Source: Paenibacillus sp. CC-CFT747 (lineage in GTDB: Bacteria > Bacillota > Bacilli > Paenibacillales > NBRC-103111). Taken from it: a DNA stretch of 64,000 nt. Of this stretch, positions 29,076 to 39,261 are shown in pieces. The first letter of the stretch is position 1. Each line of letters begins with the position of its first letter. The stretch spans positions 5,145,501-5,209,500 of the forward strand of contig CP106741.1 in NCBI GenBank assembly GCA_030323305.1, in the 5' to 3' direction. The notes under the pieces were generated by a model. That model ran no database searches. It had not been told where the DNA came from and saw only the letters and a list, made by a program, of their open reading frames with translations. Made by a program: the position numbers and the translations under genes.

Positions 29076-31186
29076 ATGATCCGTAAGCTTACCGCCGTCA
29101 CTCTCGCTTGTGTATGCACACTCTCCCTGTCCTGGTCCGCATCCGCCGATACCGGCGCTTCCGGCGAGCCGTCCTCCTCACGGCCGGGAGCAGGCTCCAT
29201 TACCTGGCCCGCCCAGCAGCAGCTCCCCACGTTCGCCAAAGCCAAAGAGCTGGAGGTGGCGGATATCTATGACGCCCCTGGGGACATCAAGCTTCTGCTC
29301 GCCACGCTCCAAGGTCTCGTTAACCGCCAAGAGCCCCGCCTCTACTTGCTCGAAAATAAAGAAGAAGGCACATTTACCTGGCTGAACGACTTGGACATTC
29401 CGTACAAAGTGCGGGACAACTACTGGGATATCGTCGAGCACTTCCGGGAGGAAGCGAAAGGTGTCATCGTTTATGACCCGGCCGTTCCCGATTCCATCAA
29501 CGTCGCGACGACTCTGGCCGGCATTAAAGATGCCGTTGTCGCCAGTCCCGAGCTGGCGAAGAAGCTGGCAGCCGCCCCTTATCGTCTTCCGGTGCTTGAA
29601 GATCTTAAGGGCCGCTTCAAGAACCGGCTGGACGCGTACACATGGCAGTTCGACCATCTCTGGAGCCAGACTTCCCACCGGATGCTCGTCGGCCTGAGCC
29701 CGGACACGTCCATTCGCCTGCCCTCCAGTCTCCCCCTTCCTTCCGGATCATAGCGGAAGAGACCAAGCAGGAGCGGGATGCCGGCAACCGCCAAGTCTAT
29801 TCCCTGGACCTGTCTTCCTTTCTCGGCCAAGACTCCGTCTATCTGCGCTTCGAGGATGCTTTTCCGCAGGACGGCTGGGGAACGGCGGTTCATGAAGTGA
29901 CCGTGGAAGCCGACGGACAACCCATCGCCCATTTCATTCCCGGGACGCCTGAGGAGGAGCCCTATCTCTATGACGCCCAGAGCTCCCAGCTCTCCTCGGG
30001 AAGCGGCGGGCACCGTTTTGCCGATAACGGCCGTTACTTCGTTTACAAGTTCACCCCGCCTGCCGGAACCAAACAGCTGACCGCCAAAGTGGACATGTGG
30101 AACCAGTTCAAGGTATGGGCCGGCAATGAGCAGCCGCCTTCCTCCGGGCAGAAGGAGCCTTATGGCTATTTAAGGGATTATGCCGTCGCCAACAAGGCGA
30201 TGGTGTTCTGGCTGGACTCTAACGTTCCGGAGCAGCGGGAGCTGTTCGAGCGGATCCTCTCGTCCGTCGATCCGGGAACCCCTTACCTGGGCTGGTTCAG
30301 CAACGATGTCGAGGGAGAGTTCAACTCCGTAGAAATTACTTCCCGGCACAGCGTCTATGTGCTGGCTGCCGACTGGTTCAGCAACCTCACGGTATTTTCG
30401 GGAACGAAGGCGGATGCCGCTCCTGCGAATCCAGTTCACGCCCCGAAGCTGGAAAACAAAATCTATGTCACCTATACGATGAGTGAGGGAGATAACCTCC
30501 AATACAACCAGCACCGCATGCGTATTCTTTGGGACGATCCGAACCGGGGAAAGGTGCCGATCAACTGGACGTCCAGTCCCTTGCTGGACGACGCGGCTCC
30601 GGCCATTCTGGGCCATTACCGGAAGACGGCTACCGCCAACGACCTGTTGATCGCCGGTCCTTCCGGAGCGGGATACTTCTATCCCAATGCTTGGCCGGAA
30701 GACACCTTCGCCGCATACCTGAAGAAGACGTTTCCGTATCTGAAAAGGACCGGCATGACGATTCCGTACGTGCTTAACCGGATCGACGGCCAGAACATTC
30801 CACTTAGCAAAGCCAAGGCCGACGCCTACGAAGATGAGTACAAGGTACCCGGACTGTTCCTCAGCTGGGAAGACCGGCACGACGTTGAGCTGGTGAACGG
30901 TACGCTTCCGGTGTCGACCATTCAAGGCATTAGCACGGTGCAGGATGGGCAGCGAATTCTAGCCGACGCGAAGGCCAAGTGGGACGGAAAGTCACCGTTG
31001 TTCGTATCCCTTGGGGCATTGGCATGGAGCATGACGCCTACGGATCTGCTGAAGCTGACCGATTCCCTTGGTCCCGAATTCGAAGCGGTGCGGGCCGATC
31101 AGTATTTTGCGCTCCTTCGCGAAGCTAACGGTCTCCTCCCCGCTCCGCTTCGGAAGAAGCACGCTGATATGCTTGTATCTGTCTAG
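29076..31186 (+). CDS. Secreted GxGYxYP-family putative glycoside hydrolase (frameshifted)
   Basis: About 703 residues with an N-terminal signal peptide (LTAVTLACVCTLSLSWSASA). The N-domain (LEVADIYDAPGDIKLLLATL, LVNRQEPRLYLL) and the motif GAGYFYP near residue 530 define the GxGYxYP family of putative glycosidases. A missing C in the C5 run at 29732-29736 splits the gene, and a central beta-sandwich module (VYLRFEDAFPQDGWG) follows. The start ATG 29076 has AGGTG ten bases upstream; a GTG at 29064 is an alternative. It is divergent from the GntR/LacI regulator and probably acts outside the cell on the glycan that the neighbouring importer takes up. Confidence 0.78.
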
Positions 31187-31212
31187 GAAGCGAATAAGAC
31201 GCTGATACCATG

Positions 31213-31249
31213 AAAAAGCTCCGGGGCTTTATCGCCTCGGAGCTTTTTT
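31213..31249. terminator. Rho-independent terminator
   Basis: The stem AAAGCTCCG / CGGAGCTTT, with flanking T and A runs on the two sides, can end the GxGYxYP gene (+) and the LVIVD fragment (-). Confidence 0.8.
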
Positions 31250-31333
31250 GGTCCCTTTGTTTATTAGCAAGGATAGGTTAATCTTCTTGCAATCCGCTTC
31301 TGTTTGCGCCGTTACGGCTATATGAAGCCGGAT

Positions 31334-31648
31334 TTAAAGCTGGGTTCCGATGACGGTTAACCCGTCATAGCTGTTCGCCAGATAGAGCTCCTTCTCCCCG
31401 ACCGCTATTCCAAACACATTGTTGGCCGTCGTAAAGTCCCCTACCTTGACCGGCTGGACCGGGTTATCGATCCGGTAAAGATGAAGCTTGTTGAAGTAAT
31501 CGCCGACATATAGCATGTTGTCCTGCACGGCCAGTGTGCCGGGAGCCCCCGCCGTATTGAAGGAGCCGGCGATAACCGGGTTGGCCGGGTCCTCGATGTT
31601 CACGATCTGAATCCCGTTCAGCTTATCCGTCGTTCCGTCCGTCCGCAT
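31334..31648 (-). pseudogene. LVIVD-repeat propeller fragment (C-terminal part)
   Basis: An open frame of 104 residues contains LVIVD-type repeats (GIQIVNIEDPANPVIAGSF and LHLYRIDNPVQPVKVGDF, ending YDGLTVIGTQL), which normally occur in longer secreted propellers. It has an ATG with AGGTGAAG upstream but no signal peptide. A separate upstream frame (about 31660-31790) reads GFWRLKVGDTPQYVNRGYFV, which faintly resembles the end of a proprotein-convertase P domain. The gene is therefore probably a truncated remnant of a larger secreted protein. Confidence 0.5.
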
Positions 31649-32009
31649 GACGGATCTTCACCTCGCTTACAAAATACCCCCTGTTGACGTACTGGGGCGT
31701 ATCTCCTACCTTGAGACGCCAAAATCCACGCGATGCGACCCCAAACTTGATAATCAGTCTGGAAGCCCTCCGGTCAGATGGATTGTGCATCCTACCTGCC
31801 TATCAAGTCACCTCCTGGTGCGTTATCCGCAAATGAAGTTCTGCTTTCCTGTTGAATTTCGTGCGCTCCCGAAGTTTTCTTGCCATCAAAGTTACCGGAT
31901 AAGGCACCAGGTGTGCTATCCTATAAGAAGCGGCTCCCCCTCTCCCCCATATGGAAAGTTTTCAACGAAGAGTATACATAAAAGGGTAAGTTAGGAAAGG
32001 AAGGACACC
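31649..32009. other. Gene-poor stretch
   Basis: No well-supported gene is seen. The minus strand may hold decayed upstream parts of the LVIVD protein. The plus strand contains only the leader of the following gene, with GGAAAGGAAGG as ribosome binding site. Confidence 0.4.
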
Positions 32010-32450
32010 ATGGAAAAGTTATCACCGGTCACCTTGGAGGAAATGAAATCGGAGGCCAAGCTGTTTCAATCGGTTTATCCGGAGCTCGTGGGCGAAATTA
32101 TCCGCATCGAGTCATCCCGGGGACATCTGAGCGAATTCCAAATGATGGCGGCCGTTTCGCATGCCAAAAAAGGGCTTGGCGTCCTAAGCTACGAGCGCAG
32201 GCAAAGCATCAATCTCATTTTCGAATCATTCAAGCAAATTTACTTGGAGCATGGCTTCAACGAAGCTCATCGATGGGCTCAGGAGGTGCTTGGCTGCGGA
32301 GATGATCTTCCTTACGCAGGCAGCCAGCTGGGCCAGAAGGACAAAGAGGACCGGCTCCGGAAGCTATCCTTCTTGATTCAGGTGAAGGAATCCGAGCTCT
32401 TGGAGCTGTACCGCGAATATTACCAGTATCAGAATGAACAGCCCGACTGA
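32010..32450 (+). CDS. Hypothetical helical protein
   Basis: A 146-residue soluble protein predicted to be nearly all helical, with many Glu/Lys/Leu residues (FQSVYPELVGEIIRIESS, SINLIFESFKQIYLEHGF, ESELLELYREYYQYQNE). It has no recognised motif, signal or membrane segment. The start follows GGAAAGGAAGG, and a terminator overlaps its end. The function is unknown. Confidence 0.7.
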   Translation: MEKLSPVTLEEMKSEAKLFQSVYPELVGEIIRIESSRGHLSEFQMMAAVSHAKKGLGVLSYERRQSINLIFESFKQIYLEHGFNEAHRWAQEVLGCGDDLPYAGSQLGQKDKEDRLRKLSFLIQVKESELLELYREYYQYQNEQPD

Positions 32451-32468
32451 CGGGCTGTTTTCTTTTTT
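32438..32468 (+). terminator. Rho-independent terminator
   Basis: The stem AACAGCCCG / CGGGCTGTT overlaps the last codons of the preceding gene and is followed by TTTCTTTTTT. Confidence 0.85.
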
Positions 32469-32601
32469 AAATCCGTCCAGATCTATGCTTTTCTGATAGG
32501 CAGATAATCTTCCCTCGGGGAAGGAAGAACAAAACCCCCGCTGCCCTGCTCTGTGCTATACTGAGAAGAGATTACGCATCCTTACGGTCGGAGGGTTCCG
32601 A

Positions 32602-33491
32602 ATGACGCGGTATAGCAATGACGCCTTTCTGGAAAGCCCGGAATTTCCGTTTCATGCGGCTCCTTACCGCCTGGAGGCGGGTCAGCTTCTCGAGCCGCAC
32701 TCGCATGAATTCATCGAATTCGTCTATATCGCCGAAGGCTCCGGAATTCATACCCACCGGAACAACCGCTATCCGATCCGGGAGGGGATGTTTTTATCAT
32801 TGAGCCCGACGCCGAGCACAGCTATCTCGTCCATTCCCCCGCCGGCATGACGGTGTACAACATTTTGTTTCATCATACGTTTCTGTCTCACGAATTGGAA
32901 TCGCTTTCGAAGGTTACCCCGTTCGTTAATTTCTTTTTTGTCGAGCCTTTTTTGCGGCCGTCCGTTCAGTTCCAATCCCACTTGACCCTAGATCCTGCCC
33001 AGCGTCTGGACCTCCTGCATTTGCTAACCCACCTAGTCAAGGAATACAACGACAAACGCATCGGCTACCGGATTCTGGTCAAAACCCGCCTCATTGAAAT
33101 CCTCATCTACCTCAGCCGCTGTTACGATCTATTGCAGCACCGCCCGATGGCCGCCCTGGCTTCAGAGCATAAAATGATGGAACGCGTCTGCGAATTTATC
33201 GAGCTGCATCATGCCCGGCCGCTGTCGCTTGCCCAAGTGAGCCAGATGTGCGGAATGAGCACCTCTTCGTTCACCTCCAAGTTCAAGCAGGCCATCGGCA
33301 AAACTTTCATCGAGTACCGGAACGAGGTTCGCATCCGGGTCGCCAAGGAGCTCCTCCTCCACTCCGACGACAATCTGCTATCCATTGCCCATGAGGTGGG
33401 ATTTGACGATCTCAGCTTCTTTAACAAGCTGTTTAAGCAGGTGCTTGGGGTGTCTCCGGGCAAATACAGGCAGCTGCAAAGGGGCCATTAG
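32602..33491 (+). CDS. AraC-family regulator (frameshifted)
   Basis: About 297 residues after restoring one G in the G4 run at 32784-32787. The cupin-like N-terminus (LEAGQLLEPHSHEFIEFVYIAEGSG, IIEPDAEHSYLVHSPAG) precedes a C-terminal double helix-turn-helix (LAQVSQMCGMSTSSFTSKFKQAIG, LLSIAHEVGFDDLSFFNKLFKQVLGVSPGKYR). It stands alone between a hypothetical gene and convergent ydcF-like gene, so its target is unknown. Confidence 0.88.
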
Positions 33492-33513
33492 ATGATTGCC
33501 TTGGGATGGTTAG

Positions 33514-34080
33514 TCAGCTTTCAAGGGACGTCCCCGTCTGGTAGATGGCCTTTCGGAAATAGCGGCCTACTTTCTCCAGCTCATTCATGACATAAGCGAT
33601 GCGGGCTTCATCCTGAAACCAGTTGGCCTTGGTCGTTCCGGTCCGGTCCACAACGGGGCTGACCTGGAAGATCGTTTCTTTTGGAAAATGAAATTGATAA
33701 GTCAACAACGCTCTTCGAGCATGATAATTTTTACAAACCAGCACGACTTTCCCCGGATGAATTCCCTTTCGGTCTAGAGCTTGCCTGGATAACCAGGCAT
33801 TGTCGAATGTATTGGCGGCTTGATCCTCTTTTAGAATGGCCTCTGACGGAACTCCCCGCTCTACCCCAAGGTTTCTCAGGAATTCCCATTCCGTTGTTTG
33901 GACATGAGCCGTGGCTCCTCCTGATGGAAGAATATAGGGAGCGATGCCTTGATGATAGAGCTCCGCCGCTCTCTCCATCAGCTGAGGGTGACTGCCCCCT
34001 GGGATCAGAATCACATCGGAAGGGGTTATCTCCGTTTCAAAAAACATAAAGTCGCTGATACAGTCAAAAGGATAGGACAT
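33514..34080 (-). CDS. YdcF/DUF218-family protein
   Basis: A 188-residue cytoplasmic protein with the DUF218 signatures VILIPGGSHPQLMERAAELY, YILPSGG, EDQAANTFDNAWLSRQALD and VLVCKNYHARRALLTYQF. YdcF-like proteins bind nucleotide-type cofactors or act in envelope metabolism; the precise role is unknown. The start has AGAAGGGAG about 12 bases upstream, which is somewhat distant. Confidence 0.88.
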   Translation of the reverse strand: MSYPFDCISDFMFFETEITPSDVILIPGGSHPQLMERAAELYHQGIAPYILPSGGATAHVQTTEWEFLRNLGVERGVPSEAILKEDQAANTFDNAWLSRQALDRKGIHPGKVVLVCKNYHARRALLTYQFHFPKETIFQVSPVVDRTGTTKANWFQDEARIAYVMNELEKVGRYFRKAIYQTGTSLES

Positions 34081-34238
34081 GTGGAATTCTGCGCTCCCTT
34101 CTTATTGGCTTTCCCTAAAACGTACTCTTCAAGAGTTTGTATAAGAAGTAAGGAATCTTCGTCGGACGGTAGGAAGCGGATGGACTTCCAAGCCGCAAGT
34201 CATTCCCAAGGCCCGGGTAACACGGAACCTTCGATTCA

Positions 34239-34284
34239 TAAAAAAGCCGCAGAGGATCAGCGTCAAGCCGATTGCCCTGCGGTG
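34239..34284 (-). terminator. Rho-independent terminator
   Basis: On the minus strand an imperfect stem (CCGCAG / CTGCGG at its base) is followed by CTTTTTTAT, downstream of the DinB gene. Confidence 0.6.
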
Positions 34285-34348
34285 TTTACCGAGTCTTCGT
34301 TGATACACCTGACTCTGAGCCTCGTTGCCTCGTCTTCTTTCCTACGCC

Positions 34349-34837
34349 TTACTCGTCGGCCGACGGACCGTAAAGGCCCGGCACCGGAAGATCGAGAAGC
34401 CGCAGATACACTCCGAGCTGCGCCCGATGGTGGATCATATGGCTTATTCCGAAGGTACGGAGGGCGAGGGCACGAGGCTGGCGCAGGATAACATGGTCGC
34501 CGTTCCGTAAGGTCCATTCCTCCCCGAGCTGGTTCTCGTCGCTTTCAGCTAACAGCTGCTCTAGCTTAGTGCGGTTCGTATCAAATTCCTCCAGCACGTC
34601 TGCGCGTCTTTCTATGGCTTCCCGACGAAACGGCACGGTGGAAAGATCCAATTCCGGATACTGAAAAATGGCCAACTGCCAATTCAGCAGGTTGGTTAGA
34701 TGTGTTGCCAACTCTCCTACTGTCATCGATTTCTCGTGAGGCTTCCAGGTCATATGCTCGTCCGGCAAGCGTTCCAGAATCCGGCGCGTGCTGGCCAGCT
34801 CCTGCTGGACATCACCCATGATCAATTGTTTCCCCAT
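34349..34837 (-). CDS. DinB-family protein
   Basis: A 162-residue four-helix-bundle protein of the DinB/YfiT superfamily. Metal-binding histidines are visible in VGELATHLTNLLNW and in FGISHMIHHRAQLGVYLRLLD; the end VPGLYGPSADE is typical. The start follows GGGAGGAG. Members include thiol-dependent transferases and hydrolases; no specific substrate can be given. Confidence 0.9.
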   Translation of the reverse strand: MGKQLIMGDVQQELASTRRILERLPDEHMTWKPHEKSMTVGELATHLTNLLNWQLAIFQYPELDLSTVPFRREAIERRADVLEEFDTNRTKLEQLLAESDENQLGEEWTLRNGDHVILRQPRALALRTFGISHMIHHRAQLGVYLRLLDLPVPGLYGPSADE

Positions 34838-34963
34838 ATATTCCCACTCCTCCCATCTCTGCTTAGCATACTATAAACCCGATCAACTGAAAAGAGTTCC
34901 AGGGCGTGCGAAAACATCCTTCCTAGTCTTATCCGGTCCCCGCTATTTGACGTCTGTCTATTT

Positions 34964-36463
34964 CTATTGTGTTAGCACTTGCCTATTTTTCAGCAGCTGC
35001 TCCGCCAGCTTGGCGAGATCGACCCTTTGCACGCTGCACCCGGCCTCGATCGCCTGGACCGCGGCCGTTGCTGCCGATTGCCCAAGAACCATGAAGACGG
35101 GTTCCATGCGAATCGAACCATACGCAATATGCGAAGCGGACAGACAGACCGGCACCAGCAGATTCGCGCATTCTTCCGCTTTGGGCACGATCGTGTGATA
35201 GCTGATCGAATAGGGCTTTACATTCAACATCTGGACATCGCCTTCATTGGTCACATACCCATTGGCATCCAGATGACGCTGTACATTATGGGAATCCATG
35301 GCGTAAGACCCCATTCCGATCGGAGCCTCCACCTTCTCCTCATGCCGGACATGCTTCTCCGTCATGACGGAGACACCCAGCATCCGCCGCGATTCGCGTA
35401 TGTATAGCTGCGGAGACCAGTGTCCGTTCTCGAGGAATTCATCTCTCGGCAGGCCCCAGGGCCGGTAATACTCCCGGATTTCCTCCGGTACGCGCGGATG
35501 GTTCTGAATCGTCCAGACCAGACCCTTCTGGTAGATTTCATGCTCCTTGCCTATCCGTTCCCGGGCTGCATAGTCCCCTTCGGGATAGCCGTAGTTCCTT
35601 CCGATGTAATCCGTAGAGAAGCCGAAATCGTTGTTGGAATCCGTCTTGCGATTGGGGAGCATCGCTAATTTGAAGAAGCGGGTCTGCCCGGCCTCCATGG
35701 AGCGGAAGAGCAGCTCATACTCCTTCTCGTCATACCCCTCCGGCTTTTCGACCGGAACTCTATTGTCCGGCCGATCCGTCAAACACATGCGGTAGCAGTA
35801 GGCCTGGATTTTACTGTCCCCATCGCCATCCGAGCCGCCTGCATTAGCATTCACATGAGGAAGAAGCCCGCTTGCTGGGTCTCCCGGAGTCCAGTAGGGG
35901 TCGATTCCGGTCGGCAGCTGGTTCTTCGTGGCTTGCTCCGTCTGAATGCCGTTCAGCCGCTCTCCATAGAGGCGGTTCGGCTCGCGTCCCGTGGTGTAGC
36001 GGACGCCCGCGCCTGCCAGGAGATCCCCTTCATAACTGGCATCGATGAACATTCGGCCTTCGAACGTAAGACCCGATTCCATTCGGATGCTCGTAATCCG
36101 ATCTCCTCCTTACCCACACCCTTTCCGGAGCTCCGATCCAGACGCTCTCCATAGACAACTTCGATAGCATATTCCCTTACATAATCGTGAAACACTTCCA
36201 ACGCCATCTTCGGCTCGAATAGCCATACCGCCTCCGACTGACCGTATTTGCGCCCTAACCGTTCGTAAAACTCCCGCGAGAGCCCCCAATGACCGACTTC
36301 TCCCCGGAATCCGTATCGCCGAGACCGCCGGTGCTGAGTCCGCCGATCCGGTTCGTCGGCTCGATAACAATCGCTTTTTTCCCATTCTTGCAGCCTGTAC
36401 AGCGGCCATAATGCCTGCCGAAGTTCCCCCGTAAATGATGATGTCTCCCTGCCGGTTAGCCAT
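34964..36463 (-). CDS. FAD-dependent oxidoreductase (PF12831-like; frameshifted)
   Basis: About 500 residues in four frame pieces (breaks in the A6 run at 36375-36380, the five-base run at 36283-36287, and near 36100). The Rossmann dinucleotide motif is GDIIIYGGTSAGIMAAVQAARMG followed by an acidic residue and RIGGLSTGGLGDTD. FIDASYEGDLLAGAG and ECANLLVPVCLSASHIAYGSIRMEPVFMVLGQSAATAAV are hallmarks of the PF12831 group often linked to polysaccharide loci. It has no signal peptide. It is the last gene after the importer, membrane AraC regulator and the second oxidoreductase. It probably oxidises a sugar or uronic acid derivative, which is inferred. Confidence 0.82.
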
Positions 36464-36571
36464 GTTTCAACTCCTCCTCTGCTTCCGCACTCCCGTTAAG
36501 GGGTAAATGGGTCTTCCTTCGTCATTCGACGAAGATGCGCTTACCCTGAGTCTTCTGCCCCACCTAGAAAG

Positions 36572-39260
36572 TTAATACTCTTTATCCCCTTGCCCCCAAC
36601 GCTCCAAGGCATCATGGGCCACCGATTGAATGTTGGCCGCAATGGAATGTTCATAGGTGCCGTACGGCATATGGGTAATCCTAGGGAGGTAAGCGCCGTT
36701 CTTCACCGCTTGTATCAAAGCTTCTCCGATAGCTTCCCGCTGCGCAGGATGATGCTCTCCGATCTGGATCAGGGCCATGACCGTATGGGAGAAAAACTGA
36801 AAGTACACATCGTTGTACTTCTTCGCCTTCCCGTCCGTCCCTTCCCCCAGCCGGTACAGCGGCCTGTCGTATTCCTCCGGGATCGTGACAATAGCCGCCA
36901 GCTCCTTCACGCTATGCACATCATTGATCCTGCCGAGCAAGTAGATCGCCACATGACCACGCATCTGGTTATTCTTCCTTACATCCTGCAGGACAACAGA
37001 ATCGCGCTCCTTAACCATCTCCCTCAGCACCGGAAGGCACGCCTCATCGTCAAGAACCGCGAGTGCAAAAGCACTGTGCTTGCGAAGCGTTTCTTCCTCC
37101 GTAAGTACCCATTCCCGTAACGAATCTACGATCGTGGATCCCAGCCTCCGGCAAGACCAGATAGCGACTCCCGGCTGAAGGGTCGACAAGCCCATGCGGA
37201 TTTGTTCGGGGTCCGTAAGCCATTCAATCGGCTGGACAGGCTTGTTGCCGGAGGGATAGGCAAATTGGTAACCTTTGTTGTTATCTGGATTATAACAGCC
37301 GGTTTCCGTTAGGAGGGCAATCAGCTCCTCATAAGGCACATCCTTTACCGGCACTTCCTTCGTGATGGCCAGCCAAGCCGCCGTTGCAGCCGCCTCGCCG
37401 GACTTCTGCATATCGCGGTTCATTCTGACACAGGTAGACAGGTCATGGTCAACGGCTAAGCAGCGTCCCGCCGCCAGCAAACCGTCATAGCCTCTCGGAA
37501 TCAACGCGCCCATCGGGATCGGCACTGTGACATTTACAGCCCCCAGATTGCTCGCCACGAACCAATCCTTCAGATGCCGGCTCTCAAAAGCATTGTCCCG
37601 TCCATGCTTATCGATATCCGCGTAGGCATAGAATACCGGCTTACCGGATATCCGGTCAGCGAAGAAATCCTCGATCGTAATGGTCTCCTCGCCTTCGATC
37701 AGACGCCCTTCCCTAATGCCCAAGTGAGGGGCCAGCTGCAGCAGGCGGTTATCGTCCGTATAATAGTCCTCGAGATGCTGGGCATGCGAGAAGAGGAGCG
37801 CCTGTGACAATTCATCTCCGTCCGTTTGGTTGGTGCAGCCGGAATCGAAATTTCTCCAGCTCACCTTGTTGCCCGCAGCAAAGATCTTTACGCTTGTATA
37901 AGGCTGCGCCCTTCCATCCAGCTGTCGGCCGAAGGACGTGGAACAGCCAGCCAAATGACAGGCTTCCGCATCGCCCGAGCAGTCGATCAGCACTTTACAG
38001 CCCGCCGATTGCAGCCCGTCGGGACCGATCCACTGTACCCCTTGACCGTTTTGCCATCCATATAGATGCCGGTGACGGTCGATTCATAAGCAAGAACCGC
38101 CCCATGCCTCACCGCTTCCTGCTCCAGCACATACTTCTTCGCTTCCACGTTGTAATAGCTGGACCGGGTGTAAACGGTTTCCACCAAAGAAATAACTTTT
38201 CGGTCGATTTCCTCATATAAGCCTCCAGGCGATCCGAAATAGTATCCGTTAACCGAGCCGGCGGTTCCCATTCCCCCATGCAATTCAGACGTTCGATCCC
38301 CAGCACCTTAAGGCCTCTGCCCGCTGCGGATACCAAAGCGATGGCTCCTGCGGTCCCGAGACCGGTTACAATCACATCATAATGCTCCGAAAATGCAGGT
38401 GCTTCTCTATTCGTTACGGTTAGTTGTCCGTTCACCTTCTGGGATAACAACAAGTTACTCCCCCTTCCCGCGGCAAGGCCTGCCTCGAAAGCTTCTAACG
38501 GATTGCGGTAGGCTGATGACGGCAGACTCACCCGGCCGGGTGAAGCGGAATCCGGCTCTCCTTGGTCATGCCGCCATTCGAAGCAGCCTGAAATGGCGGA
38601 GATCGTCCACGCCTTCCAGGCTTCCGGCCGGTTCACCCAAAACTGATGCAGCTTTTGTCTGGACACAAACCAGTCATCCTTACCATCAACTGGGAATTTC
38701 AGAATGATTTCCCCTTTCAGCTTCCCCTTCACCAAGTGAGCCTGCCCCCTGATCTCCTCAGGCAGCACCAGCTCTTCCTCCCCGCAGTTCAACAGGGCAT
38801 TAAGGCTCTTCGATCGGAGCAGCTCGGCCGGAGCCGTCTCGGGCCTCGTATCGATGACCCGATCGGTCTTGATCCGGCGGAAGCCGGAATTGTTGTAGAC
38901 CGTAACCTCCCAGGAGTTTCCTGCGGAAACGATCTCCGTCACCTCGGTTTGAAGCAGGACGGAAAGGGAGTCCTGAATAATTTTGTTATACAGAATCGGG
39001 GCGAGGGCAGGTATATGAACGCTCCCCTCATCCGACAAGACGCCGCGCTCCATCAGCTCCTGCTTGAGCTTCATGCCATTCTCGGTAAGGGCCGTTTCGT
39101 GCCAGCCGACACCAGGATGAAAGCTGTTAATGAATTCGTGGCCGACAAAAGCGGTTCTTTCCATGACCAGCGATTCTTCATTCGCATAGGCTGCGCCCAG
39201 TCCGGCAAAGGTCGCACCCAAAATAACCGTGGGAAAGTAGTCTCGGTTTGTTATCAACAC
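36572..39260 (-). CDS. Double-Rossmann FAD-dependent oxidoreductase with HEAT-like C-terminus (frameshifted)
   Basis: About 895 residues after correcting indels at 38273-38277 and 38038-38041. The first nucleotide-binding fold starts at residue 10 (TVILGATFAGLGAAYA). A second, canonical one starts near residue 300 (YDVIVTGLGTAGAIALVSAAG, then NCMGGMGTAGSVNGYYFG). LIDCSGDAEACHLAGC and VASNLGAVNVTVPIPMGALI, with LLAAGRCLAVDHDLSTCVRM, match FAD oxidoreductases of the PF12831 type. The last 200 residues look like HEAT-type helical repeats (LRKHSAFALAVLDDEACLPVLREMV, MRGHVAIYLLGRINDVHSVKELAAI). It directly follows the membrane AraC regulator and is inferred to act on the imported sugar. Confidence 0.75.
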
Positions 39261-39261
39261 G

